DNA from: TMED108 sp964386795
Lineage (GTDB): Bacteria; Fidelibacterota; Marinisomatia; Marinisomatales; TCS55
Assembly: GCA_964386795.1 (NCBI GenBank)
Contig: CAYLUE010000006.1
Coordinates: forward strand, 1-46,802
Reading direction: 5' to 3'
DNA: 46,802 nucleotides
Both the position numbers and the translations under genes were made by a program. How positions within the stretch are numbered: position 1 is the first letter of the stretch; every line of letters starts with the position of its first letter. The notes under the pieces are model-generated. The model made no database searches. It was not told where the DNA came from and saw only the letters and a program-made list of their open reading frames with translations. This document shows, in pieces, positions 18,088-26,041 of the stretch.

Positions 18088-19086
18088 TCAAAATAAATAG
18101 GATACATTAAATAATAACTGACTCTTCTTTATCTCTTCAATTACATCAGAGGGTACATATGAATCATTGGATGTTTTTTTATGATAAGAATGTAAATATG
18201 CAAAATCAACCATGATTCTTTTTTGGATTGGAATTCCAAGTCCAAATGAGGAAATAATCGTCTCCCCCGTTTCGTTAATTTTGGGAGATGGAATAAAAGC
18301 GGATCCTAATCGCAATGCTACACCAAAAGTTTCAGATATTGATATTAAATATTCTCCTCCAACACGCATCTGAGAAACGATTCTATAATCTTCAGTTATA
18401 ATACTATTTTCTTCTTCTAAGGCATTGTATTCATCTGAGCCAATCGCAAAATCCATTAAGTTGAACTGCATTTGGCTCCAATCTTGTATTCGAAATCCGA
18501 TAGATAGAGATAAATTAACATCTGTGACTAGCGCAGCTCCAAAATCAATTGTTGCAGGCATTTGTACTTTGTAATCATAATATCCAAATTCAAGCGTGTC
18601 GCTATATTCAGCATTATCAAAAATTAATCTCTCTTGAGTTCCATGGCTCTCTTCTATATTGATATTATATGGGAGCGCAATGCTTAATCCAAACTGGAAG
18701 GGGGAATAAATATATTTTAAACCACCTCTTATTTTCCAGGCTTTAGTCCTCGTTTTAAGAGATTGAAATAATTCATAGCTATGAAAATCAGCGGGGTATT
18801 GTTGAAAATTGTCTGCAACATCACTTTGAAGAAATTCAAAATCATAATTCTCCAATCCACTCATTCTAGAAACCGAAAGCCCTCCCGCAAAATCAGGTGA
18901 TAAGGCTATTCCAAATGAAAATGTTAACTGGTCCCGTGCGCCATTGCTCATTATTTTTTCATGTCGCTGCACTCCGCGCTCAAATGTATAATAGAATAAT
19001 TGCCCATCAGCATTGATAGGAAACTCTAGACCATTTTTAAAATTGCTGTAACCTGAAAAGGACATAAGTGCATCGTAGTGATGAAC
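18088..19086 (-). CDS. Outer-membrane beta-barrel protein (FadL/OMPP1-like), N terminus lost in gap
   Basis: The frame runs from the stop at 18088 up to the scaffold gap without an earlier stop, giving 332 residues. The first ATG (19065) is preceded in frame by VHHYDAL, so the true start is inside or beyond the gap. The protein alternates hydrophobic and polar residues in strand pairs (GIALSPDFAGGLSVSRM, IRGGLKYIYSPFQFGLSIALPY) and ends with LLFNVSYLF, a typical barrel C terminus with a final Phe. The arrangement resembles FadL/OMPP1-like barrels, in which a 60-80 residue plug with N-P-A-G-L precedes this point. The upstream Tyr-rich lipoprotein is probably co-transcribed. Function unknown; hydrophobic-substrate uptake is one possibility. 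Confidence 0.65.
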   Translation of the reverse strand, partial: VHHYDALMSFSGYSNFKNGLEFPINADGQLFYYTFERGVQRHEKIMSNGARDQLTFSFGIALSPDFAGGLSVSRMSGLENYDFEFLQSDVADNFQQYPADFHSYELFQSLKTRTKAWKIRGGLKYIYSPFQFGLSIALPYNINIEESHGTQERLIFDNAEYSDTLEFGYYDYKVQMPATIDFGAALVTDVNLSLSIGFRIQDWSQMQFNLMDFAIGSDEYNALEEENSIITEDYRIVSQMRVGGEYLISISETFGVALRLGSAFIPSPKINETGETIISSFGLGIPIQKRIMVDFAYLHSYHKKTSNDSYVPSDVIEEIKKSQLLFNVSYLF

Positions 19087-19186
19087 NNNNNNNNNNNNNN
19101 NNNNNNNNNNNNNNNNNNNNNNNNNNNNNNNNNNNNNNNNNNNNNNNNNNNNNNNNNNNNNNNNNNNNNNNNNNNNNNNNNNNNNN
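19087..19186. other. Scaffold gap (100 N) between lipoprotein and barrel gene
   Basis: Exactly 100 N, the usual placeholder for a gap of unknown length. On the minus strand it follows a Tyr/Gly/Asp-rich coding stretch (SGYYYGYNDDY) and precedes the truncated barrel protein. The missing DNA should contain the end of the first gene and about 60-80 codons or more of the second. Confidence 0.95.
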
Positions 19187-19460
19187 AATAATCATCATTG
19201 TAGCCATAATAATATCCAGAATAGGGAGAGTATACCCTGCGTTGCATCGCTGAATAGGCTAGCGGCATAGAAGCTCTACCATCTTGGGCATAAGATTCGC
19301 CCTTCATGCTAGGGAATGCGCGTTTATAGGTATCGTAAAATTGATCCTCTTCATTTGATTCTATTTCAGGGTCAGGATAAAATATAGCTAATTGCGTATA
19401 GCATCCCTGAAGGAAGAGACTCAATAATAAGCTAGTGCTAAGTATAATAGATTTCATCAT
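19187..19460 (-). CDS. Tyr-rich lipoprotein, C terminus lost in gap
   Basis: The visible 91 residues start with a lipoprotein signal (MMKSIILSTSLLLSLFLQGC, lipid Cys at residue 20). A polar segment with acidic residues follows (PDPEIESNEEDQFYDTY). The last visible part is Tyr- and Gly-rich (RRVYSPYSGYYYGYNDDY) and enters the N gap. Low-complexity Tyr/Asp repeats may be why assembly broke here. It precedes the outer-membrane barrel gene on the same strand. I do not recognise the family; it could be a surface lipoprotein accessory to the barrel. Any reading continued across the N run into the sequence below 19087 is artificial. Confidence 0.65.
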
Positions 19461-19506
19461 TGTATTATAAATTACGCCTTGAAGAGCTGATTTACAAAAT
19501 AATTGC

Positions 19507-21639
19507 CTATTTTTTTATTCCACCTAAATCGAGTAAAAATGCATATTGCAGTGCATATTCTTTGTATCGGCGAAATCTTCCAGATTTACCCCCATGTCCA
19601 GCATCCATATTCATGTGCAAATATAAATTATTCTCACCTTGCCAATGATCTCGAAGCTTTGCCACGTACTTTAAAGGTTCCCAATACTGAACTTGAGAGT
19701 CAAAAAACCCTGATGTCACTAGAATATTTGGGTAATTTGTATTTTTAATTTGATCGTACGGTGAATAGGAAAGCATATAGTTATAATACTTTTTCTCTCT
19801 TGGATCTCCCCATTCATCCCACTCCCCAGAAGTTAAAGGAATTGAAGGGTCTGCCATTGTAGTGACCGCATCTACAAAAGGAACTGCAGCAATCGCACCA
19901 TTCCATATTGATGGTTCCATATTCAAAATCGCGCCAATTAATAGACCGCCAGCACTGCCGCCTTGTGCGTACAATTTATCTGAATCTGTATGCTTACTAT
20001 CAATTAAGTATTTACCTGCGTCAATAAAATCATAAAATGTATTTTTCTTATTTAACATTCTACCATCATCATACGACTCTCTACCGTAAATCTGCCCACC
20101 TCGAACATGAGCAATTGCATAAATGAATCCTCTATCTAATAAGCTGAGCCTTGTAGAGCTAAAGTATGGGTCGATCGTAGATCCATAAGCACCATACGCA
20201 TATAACAAAAGATTTTGAGATTGATCTTGTTTTTTATCTTTGCGATACACTATTGATATAGGGATAGTTTTTCCATCTCTTGCGGTCGCATAAGTGCGCT
20301 TAGATATATAGTCTTCTTTCTTGTATCCGCCTACAACCTCATCTTGCTTTTTTAGTTCTAAAGCTCCAGTATCCATATTGTAGTCGTAAGTAGAAAATGG
20401 AGTAACTAAAGAAGAATAGCTATATCTTAATAAATTTGTATCAAATTCTTCATTGACAGAAATCCATGAAGTATACGACTCTTCCCCAAAATTAATATAT
20501 TCATCTTTTCCATTTTTTTGATTAATAATTCTTAATTCTCTTAGACCATCTTTTCGCTCACTCAAGACAAGATGATCCTTGAAAATCTCCATACCCAAAA
20601 GGTGTACGCTCTTTCTATGTGGAATGACTTCTTTCCAGTTTGATATCGAAGTTTTATTATCTGGAGTTTCCATTAAGCGGTTATTTTTTGCTTTCCAATT
20701 AGTGACGATATAGAACTTATCCTTATAGTGATCAATACTGTATTCATGGTCAAAATCTCTTGAAGTAAATCTTTTGAATTTGCCATCCGGGTTATTGGCA
20801 TCTAGAATTTGATAATCGCTAATCAATGTACTGGAATGATAAATAATAATAAATTTGCCTGACTTTGATTGGTATACGCCATTGTAATAGGTATCATCCT
20901 TTTCATGATACATCATTTTATCCGGTGTATTTTTTCCTACTTTGTGCCTCCAAATCTTCTCTCCAAGTAAAGTAGTTTGATTCTTACTTGTATAAAAAAC
21001 TGTTTGATTATCATTGGCCCACGCCACACTTCCTGTGCTATTTGAAATAGTATTGTTGAGCACCTCGCCGGTATTTAAATTCTTAAAGTGCACCTCATAT
21101 ATACGCCGACTTAACGTGTCAACCCCATAGGCTAGCCAATTATTATCTGGACTTATATTTCTGCCTGCAACAGCAAAATAATCATAGCCTTTAGCAAGTT
21201 CATTTTCATCTAGTATCACTTCCTCTTTGGCTTCTAAAGAGTCTTTTTTCCTGCAATGGATACGGTACTCTTTATTTTGTTCGTAGCGAGAGTAGTAGTA
21301 GTAACCATTTTTATAATAAGGTACGGATTCATCATCTTTTTTTATCCGAGATACCATTTCTTTGTAAAGCGTTTTTTGCAATTTCTTTGTATGAGAAAGA
21401 CTCGACCGGGTATAGCTATTTTCCTCAGTTATATAATCAACAACTTCCTGTGTCTGGTTATCGTAATTTTTTGCATTTTTTTGTTCATCAGTAAGTCGCA
21501 TCCAATAATAATTATCAATTCTAGTATCACTATGCATGGTGATCTCAAAAGGCTTCATTATTGTGTCGGGTGGTGTTTTTGTTTCTTTCATACAGCCAAA
21601 AAAAGTAATCGTTATTAGTAATGATAATTTAGTTTTCAT
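19507..21639 (-). CDS. ptrB: S9A prolyl oligopeptidase family, oligopeptidase B-like lipoprotein
   Basis: A 710-residue serine peptidase. The catalytic triad is Ser562 in GGSAGG, Asp647 in SGFFDSQV and His682 in MDAGHGGKSGR. The sequence around them (ARDGKTIPISIVYRK, YAYGAYGSTIDP, AHVRGGQIYGR) is classic oligopeptidase B. The N-terminal 430 residues form the seven-bladed propeller that admits only short peptides. Unlike cytoplasmic PtrB, it begins with a hydrophobic segment ending FFGC (Cys16), which suggests a lipoprotein; the lipobox is not a perfect match. Expected cleavage is after Lys/Arg. The ATG directly abuts the stop of the TMEM220-like gene (TAAATG), so the two are coupled. Confidence 0.92.
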   Translation of the reverse strand: MKTKLSLLITITFFGCMKETKTPPDTIMKPFEITMHSDTRIDNYYWMRLTDEQKNAKNYDNQTQEVVDYITEENSYTRSSLSHTKKLQKTLYKEMVSRIKKDDESVPYYKNGYYYYSRYEQNKEYRIHCRKKDSLEAKEEVILDENELAKGYDYFAVAGRNISPDNNWLAYGVDTLSRRIYEVHFKNLNTGEVLNNTISNSTGSVAWANDNQTVFYTSKNQTTLLGEKIWRHKVGKNTPDKMMYHEKDDTYYNGVYQSKSGKFIIIYHSSTLISDYQILDANNPDGKFKRFTSRDFDHEYSIDHYKDKFYIVTNWKAKNNRLMETPDNKTSISNWKEVIPHRKSVHLLGMEIFKDHLVLSERKDGLRELRIINQKNGKDEYINFGEESYTSWISVNEEFDTNLLRYSYSSLVTPFSTYDYNMDTGALELKKQDEVVGGYKKEDYISKRTYATARDGKTIPISIVYRKDKKQDQSQNLLLYAYGAYGSTIDPYFSSTRLSLLDRGFIYAIAHVRGGQIYGRESYDDGRMLNKKNTFYDFIDAGKYLIDSKHTDSDKLYAQGGSAGGLLIGAILNMEPSIWNGAIAAVPFVDAVTTMADPSIPLTSGEWDEWGDPREKKYYNYMLSYSPYDQIKNTNYPNILVTSGFFDSQVQYWEPLKYVAKLRDHWQGENNLYLHMNMDAGHGGKSGRFRRYKEYALQYAFLLDLGGIKK

Positions 21640-21981
21640 TTATATTTTCTCATCGTTGAATTTATTTGCAAAAGCTATCCAGAAAGCCCCCAATACTAGA
21701 CCCAACCCTTCTCTCTGATTTTCAATCATATTTGCCATCTTTGCATCCTGTTGAATCGGCATGAATCTATCTAAATATCCAAAAGCAGTTAATAATCCTA
21801 AACCCAATATAATAACTGCACATGAATAAATAATTTTTGTTGAATTAATAGGGGTAAATGGCAAAAGTGCGATAAAAAAATATAATGGAAACCAAATGAA
21901 CCAGTCTGGATCATTGAAATTTACTATTCCAAAAAAAATAAAAATAATTGAGATAGTTTTTTTAATGCGATATTTATTCAA
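21640..21981 (-). CDS. TMEM220-like small membrane protein, TTG start
   Basis: A 113-residue protein with about four hydrophobic helices and the TMEM220-family signature: FFGIVNFNDPDWFIWFPLY near the N terminus (N-x-N-D-P-D-x3-W) and REGLGLVLGAFWIAF near the C terminus. The start must be TTG at 21981, because the codon directly upstream in frame is a TGA and no ATG occurs before the conserved region. The TTG overlaps the stop of the M28 peptidase gene as TTGA, and its own stop abuts the ATG of the oligopeptidase. These three genes are one translational unit. The function of the family is unknown. Confidence 0.75.
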   Translation of the reverse strand: MNKYRIKKTISIIFIFFGIVNFNDPDWFIWFPLYFFIALLPFTPINSTKIIYSCAVIILGLGLLTAFGYLDRFMPIQQDAKMANMIENQREGLGLVLGAFWIAFANKFNDEKI

Positions 21982-23786
21982 TCAACTGCTAATAGCTTTG
22001 AAGCTGAATTAATCATAGCGCTAGCTCGATCTAAGGCTTGAGCAATTTCTTGAATATAGTCCCTTACTTCATTCCACTTTTTCTCCTCAAGGCCTTCGCG
22101 AATACCAGGAAGGGTTTTTACACCATATCCAGTATAATACCCTGGTGCATAGATCATATTTTTAAACCAATCCCTGCGTGGCAAACCTTTTTCACTTGTA
22201 AGGGCCTGCTCTACATTTTTCAGTAGATCGTTTAATTCGGATTTCTGTTCTGCAGAAAGTGATCCTTTTTTATAATTTGATAAAGCTTTCTCATAATTCC
22301 ATGCGCTAGTAGTTAATCGGTCAAATGCATCTTCAAGTGCCTTAAAATTAAAGTCGGGAACCTGTTTAAGACGATCTGGAGCTAAATATTTTTTCTTAGG
22401 GTTCCGTGCAATTGTAAAGTCATTATTATCTAATAATTTATTTCTTAGTTGAGTATGTTTTTTTATATCCTCAGCAAGCTGTTTATTATCATCAATAAAC
22501 TTTCCAATATTATCAACCATATTTACAAACCGAAATGGTAGAATATCTGCCTCTGATAAACGCATCACAAGACGCCCATTGACTTTTGCAAGCGTAGTTC
22601 CATATTTGAATTCACCATCACTAAAACGCTTGTAGTGGTCATATGAATCATAAATTGAATGATAAGAACCTCCACCGCTTTCACCGCCAAAACCCAAATT
22701 CAATGATGGCACGCCAGCATGATGAATGAATGCGGTATAGTCTGATCCTGATCCCATAGGATATAGCCTCAAATCATTCCGATCTGACTCCTTCTGATCC
22801 TTATAATCTGAGGAATTATATTCTCTAACTCTCAATCGGGATCGTAGCCTACTTTCTAGAGTAACTTCATGAACCGGGTCTTTAACTTCCCGAATGATTT
22901 CATTAACAAACTTTTCTAAAGAATGCGAACCGCCCATGCTTAAATATCCAACTCCAGTTCCATCAGTATTGATATAGGCGATCATTTTTTCCTTTATATC
23001 ATCACGATGATATTCCACCCACTCAGTTGACCCAAGTAACCCGGGTTCTTCTGCATCCCATCCCGCATAAATCAATGAACGTTTTGGTCGCCAACCGGTT
23101 TTTACCAATTCACCTACAGCTCTGGCTTCTTCCATTAAAGAAACCATTCCGCTAATGGGATCAGCAGCACCTTGCGCCCATCCATCATGGTGATTACCAC
23201 GCATGATCCATTCATTAGGATATACGGATCCTTTTAGGCGTCCAATGGGGTTGTATGCTGTTCGAAGACCCCAATCAAATTCCAAATGTAGGTTGACTTT
23301 TGTTGGCCCAGGACCAATATGATAAGTAATTGGGAGGCCACCTTTCCAGCTGTCAGGAACCACGGGCCCTTTGAGTGCTTTTAATAGTGGCAATGCATCG
23401 GCATAAGAAATTGGCATAACAGGTATTTTCATAATTGTAGGTGCATCTTCAATGGATAGGCGCTCCACATCTTTTTTTGCACCAACACCTGGCGTCAATG
23501 CATCGCCAGGATACATCGGCATATCAACGACCGAACCCCTTTGAATGCCATATTCCATACGATACGGCCCTTCGGGATATACATCACCAACAACGTAGCC
23601 ATCATTTTTTGGATCTGAATACATGATACATCCAATTGCGCCATTCTCATACGCAACTTTTGGCTTTATTCCTCTCCAAGATCCTCCATATTTTGCTATT
23701 ACAATTTTCCCTCTTACATCAATACCCATCCGCTTTAGTTCTTCATAATCTTTTGGAATACCATAATTCACAAATACCAATTCAGC
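21978..23786 (-). CDS. M28 metallopeptidase (glutamate carboxypeptidase II-like), N terminus lost in gap
   Basis: 602 codons are visible, open into the gap upstream; the first methionine-like codon (TTG at 23780) is not a real start. Counting from that codon, a PA domain (about 10-120) is followed by the M28 catalytic core: H197 in GNHHDGW, D207 in AADPISG, catalytic E244 and E245 in DAEEPG, D273 in NTDG, and H374 in GSYHSIYDS. These match the di-zinc site of PSMA/GCPII. The last 150 residues form a transferrin-receptor-like helical dimerisation domain. By comparison with this family about 120-170 N-terminal residues including a signal peptide are missing. The gene is first in the coupled M28, TMEM220-like, S9 set. 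It probably removes terminal acidic or other residues from peptides outside the cytoplasm. Confidence 0.92.
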   Translation of the reverse strand, partial: AELVFVNYGIPKDYEELKRMGIDVRGKIVIAKYGGSWRGIKPKVAYENGAIGCIMYSDPKNDGYVVGDVYPEGPYRMEYGIQRGSVVDMPMYPGDALTPGVGAKKDVERLSIEDAPTIMKIPVMPISYADALPLLKALKGPVVPDSWKGGLPITYHIGPGPTKVNLHLEFDWGLRTAYNPIGRLKGSVYPNEWIMRGNHHDGWAQGAADPISGMVSLMEEARAVGELVKTGWRPKRSLIYAGWDAEEPGLLGSTEWVEYHRDDIKEKMIAYINTDGTGVGYLSMGGSHSLEKFVNEIIREVKDPVHEVTLESRLRSRLRVREYNSSDYKDQKESDRNDLRLYPMGSGSDYTAFIHHAGVPSLNLGFGGESGGGSYHSIYDSYDHYKRFSDGEFKYGTTLAKVNGRLVMRLSEADILPFRFVNMVDNIGKFIDDNKQLAEDIKKHTQLRNKLLDNNDFTIARNPKKKYLAPDRLKQVPDFNFKALEDAFDRLTTSAWNYEKALSNYKKGSLSAEQKSELNDLLKNVEQALTSEKGLPRRDWFKNMIYAPGYYTGYGVKTLPGIREGLEEKKWNEVRDYIQEIAQALDRASAMINSASKLLAVD

Positions 23787-23886
23787 NNNNNNNNNNNNNN
23801 NNNNNNNNNNNNNNNNNNNNNNNNNNNNNNNNNNNNNNNNNNNNNNNNNNNNNNNNNNNNNNNNNNNNNNNNNNNNNNNNNNNNNN
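23787..23886. other. Scaffold gap (100 N) between trhO and M28 gene
   Basis: Exactly 100 N. It removes the last codons of trhO and the N-terminal region of the M28 peptidase. Since an M28 protein of this type needs 350-500 bases more at its 5' end, the real gap is probably several hundred bases. Confidence 0.95.
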
Positions 23887-24925
23887 AATTCATCTCTTTT
23901 AATTTGGGTTTGATTCTACTGGAATAACGCGCTTTGGATACTACGCGATCAGGATCTTTTCTTAATATCTGCTGTTCTTCAATAGGAAAGCTAGCAAAGT
24001 CTTTGCATTCTTTAGAACAGCACCCATTGTATGTTGCATGGCATGCATCGCATTGAATGAAAAGTATATGGCATGCATCATTCCCACAATCAATATGCCT
24101 ATCTGATGGCGTGTCGCACTGATGGCAAGATCCAATTATATCATCTGTAATTGATTCTCCCATGCGATTATCGAAAACAAAATTCTTTCCGATAAACTTT
24201 GATTTCAAATTTTTCTCATTTATTTGATGGGCATATTGGATAATTCCGCCATCGAGCTGGCTTACGTTTTCAAATCCATTATTAATGAGATAGGCGCTGG
24301 CCTTTTCACAACGTATTCCTCCGGTGCAATATAAAAGAATATCATTAGCTTCATGACCTTGGAGTAATTTTTTCACAGTAGGTAAAAGATCACGGGAAGT
24401 ATCAACGTCTGGTGTAATTGCATTTTCAAATCTTCCTACTTCGCTTTCATAATAATTTCTCATATCCACTGCAATCGTATTAGGGTTATCTAATTTTTCA
24501 TTGAATTTTTCCGCAGATAAATGCTCACCAACCCTATTCATATCGTATTCTGTATCTTTAACATTATATGCTACGATTTCATTTTTTACTTTTACCGTTA
24601 GCTTGTAAAATGAGCTTCCATCTTTAATGGCGCGCTTTATTGGAACATTTGTTAAATATTTGCAGGAGTTTAGCTGTTTAATAAAGGCCTCCCATTGATG
24701 TTCGGGGCAACTAACCTGGGCATTGATACCTTCGGATGCGACATACACCCTTCCAAATACGTTGATACTATTCAAATCTCGATAAAGCTCATTCCTAAAT
24801 GATTGCGGATCATCTATATCTATATAATTATAAAATGAGCATGTAATCCGATTAAAAGGCTCTGCTTTGAGTTCCTTTAATAGCAGCTGTCTATCTTTTT
24901 TATTATATAATGTTTCTTTATTCAT
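23887..24925 (-). CDS. trhO: tRNA uridine(34) hydroxylase TrhO (YceA), last codons lost in gap
   Basis: 346 residues are visible, nearly full length for this family (E. coli protein 350). The order of domains is an N-terminal acylphosphatase-like domain (about 25-120, with FGRVYVASEGINAQVS), a rhodanese domain (about 130-235) with catalytic Cys200 in LLYCTGGIRCEKAS, and a C-terminal cysteine cluster (C267, C270, C280, C285, C292, C295, C302, C303, C307) likely binding zinc. TrhO makes 5-hydroxyuridine at tRNA position 34 in an O2-dependent reaction, improving wobble decoding. The ATG overlaps the end of the upstream reductase gene by 8 bases. It implies at least some exposure to oxygen. Confidence 0.95.
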
Positions 24926-25982
24926 CTGAAAATTCTATACCTGAGTATCCCGGCATTTGCTTGACTAACTCTTTTCCCATTAAAATGCTGGGCGTATAAT
25001 AACCTTTATGGTTGTGATCTTGCAAAAGATATTCAGAAACCACTACAACTCCAACAGCAGTTACATCATAACCATCCCCGGTTGAAAACCGCGCCGTTAG
25101 AACTTTGCCCTTATCATCTTTAACCTCACCCCAAAAAAATGATTTTCCTTCTTTGCGTATCTCAGGTGTTGGGTTTTTCCATTTACGCTCAATGCGATTT
25201 TGAATCATTTTAATGACCCATTTGCTTTTAAACAGATAGAGAAATCTTTGGTATCGTTTTATTTTTTTAACTGCTTTTGGTGAGCGAGAAAAATAGAATT
25301 CAATATTTGGAATACCCGTACTATGGTAAGCGGTAAACACATCACCCCATGGAATGGTCATTGCATTATATTGTCCAATACCAAAATCTATCTTGCGCTC
25401 CTTAAACGCTAAAGGAACTTGTATTATTTTTCCATTTTCTCGAACCTTGCCACCTAAAAACAATCCTTGAGCAGATGTTTTAGCGGTACCTTTGCTTGCC
25501 TTCGATCCTTGCGTATGCCAAGCCATCGCCAAATGAGTGGATTCCGGGTGACGATCTTTAAGATATGCTGCTAAGCAATCGGTGGGAATTACGTCTGAGC
25601 CAACACCTGGACACAATACAACGCCAGCCGATAAAGCTTTTTTATCGCATTGATTTGCATAGTCATAGATAGAAATTTCACCAGTAATATCAATATAATG
25701 CACTCTAGCTTGTATGCAGGCTTGAATCATAATCTCAGCTGTTGCTGAAAAAGGACCTGCGCAATTTGCCACTACACTCATTCCTTTTATCTGGCTTGCT
25801 ACTTCATTTACAGTCGACAAAGAAAAAATTCGAGACTCTAGGCCCTTTTCTTTCGCAAGTGATTCTATGCTTTTAGAGCGCCCAGCGAGAACTGGATTTA
25901 GTCCTCGACGAACCGCTTCTTCTACAGCAAGTTGGCCAGAAAAGCCATTGGCGCCGTATATCATCCATTTTTTATCATTCAT
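24918..25982 (-). CDS. Saccharopine dehydrogenase-like / trans-acting enoyl reductase-like NAD(P) oxidoreductase
   Basis: A 354-residue protein starting at the ATG at 25982 (a TTG nine bases upstream is less likely). The N terminus WMIYGANGFSG gives a Rossmann dinucleotide motif (G10-A-N-G13-x-x-G16). VVANCAGPFS and VHYIDITGE (about 70-105) are typical of the saccharopine-dehydrogenase NADP-binding family, which includes mycobacterial trans-acting enoyl reductases. CPGVGSDVIPTDCLAAYL (about 124-141) and a C-terminal strand-rich domain also fit this family. No export signal. The stop overlaps the start of trhO. The substrate is unknown; a lipid or quinone-like double bond is possible, and lysine metabolism is unlikely because the sequence is closer to the enoyl-reductase branch. 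Confidence 0.8.
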   Translation of the reverse strand: MNDKKWMIYGANGFSGQLAVEEAVRRGLNPVLAGRSKSIESLAKEKGLESRIFSLSTVNEVASQIKGMSVVANCAGPFSATAEIMIQACIQARVHYIDITGEISIYDYANQCDKKALSAGVVLCPGVGSDVIPTDCLAAYLKDRHPESTHLAMAWHTQGSKASKGTAKTSAQGLFLGGKVRENGKIIQVPLAFKERKIDFGIGQYNAMTIPWGDVFTAYHSTGIPNIEFYFSRSPKAVKKIKRYQRFLYLFKSKWVIKMIQNRIERKWKNPTPEIRKEGKSFFWGEVKDDKGKVLTARFSTGDGYDVTAVGVVVVSEYLLQDHNHKGYYTPSILMGKELVKQMPGYSGIEFSDE

Positions 25983-26041
25983 AAGTAGCAATTATAAACG
26001 GATAATTAGAGAAATGAAATAAAAAGAGAAAAAATTATTTT

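Noticed and set aside
19026..19186. Apparent continuation of the Tyr-rich lipoprotein across the N run to a stop at 19026
   Set aside because: The reading frame through a placeholder gap is meaningless, and the sequence after it fits the barrel protein in another frame.
25992..26041. AT-only hairpin (AAAAAATAATTTTTT type) below the TonB receptor gene
   Set aside because: Stem has no G:C pairs; likely AT-rich chance symmetry rather than a terminator.
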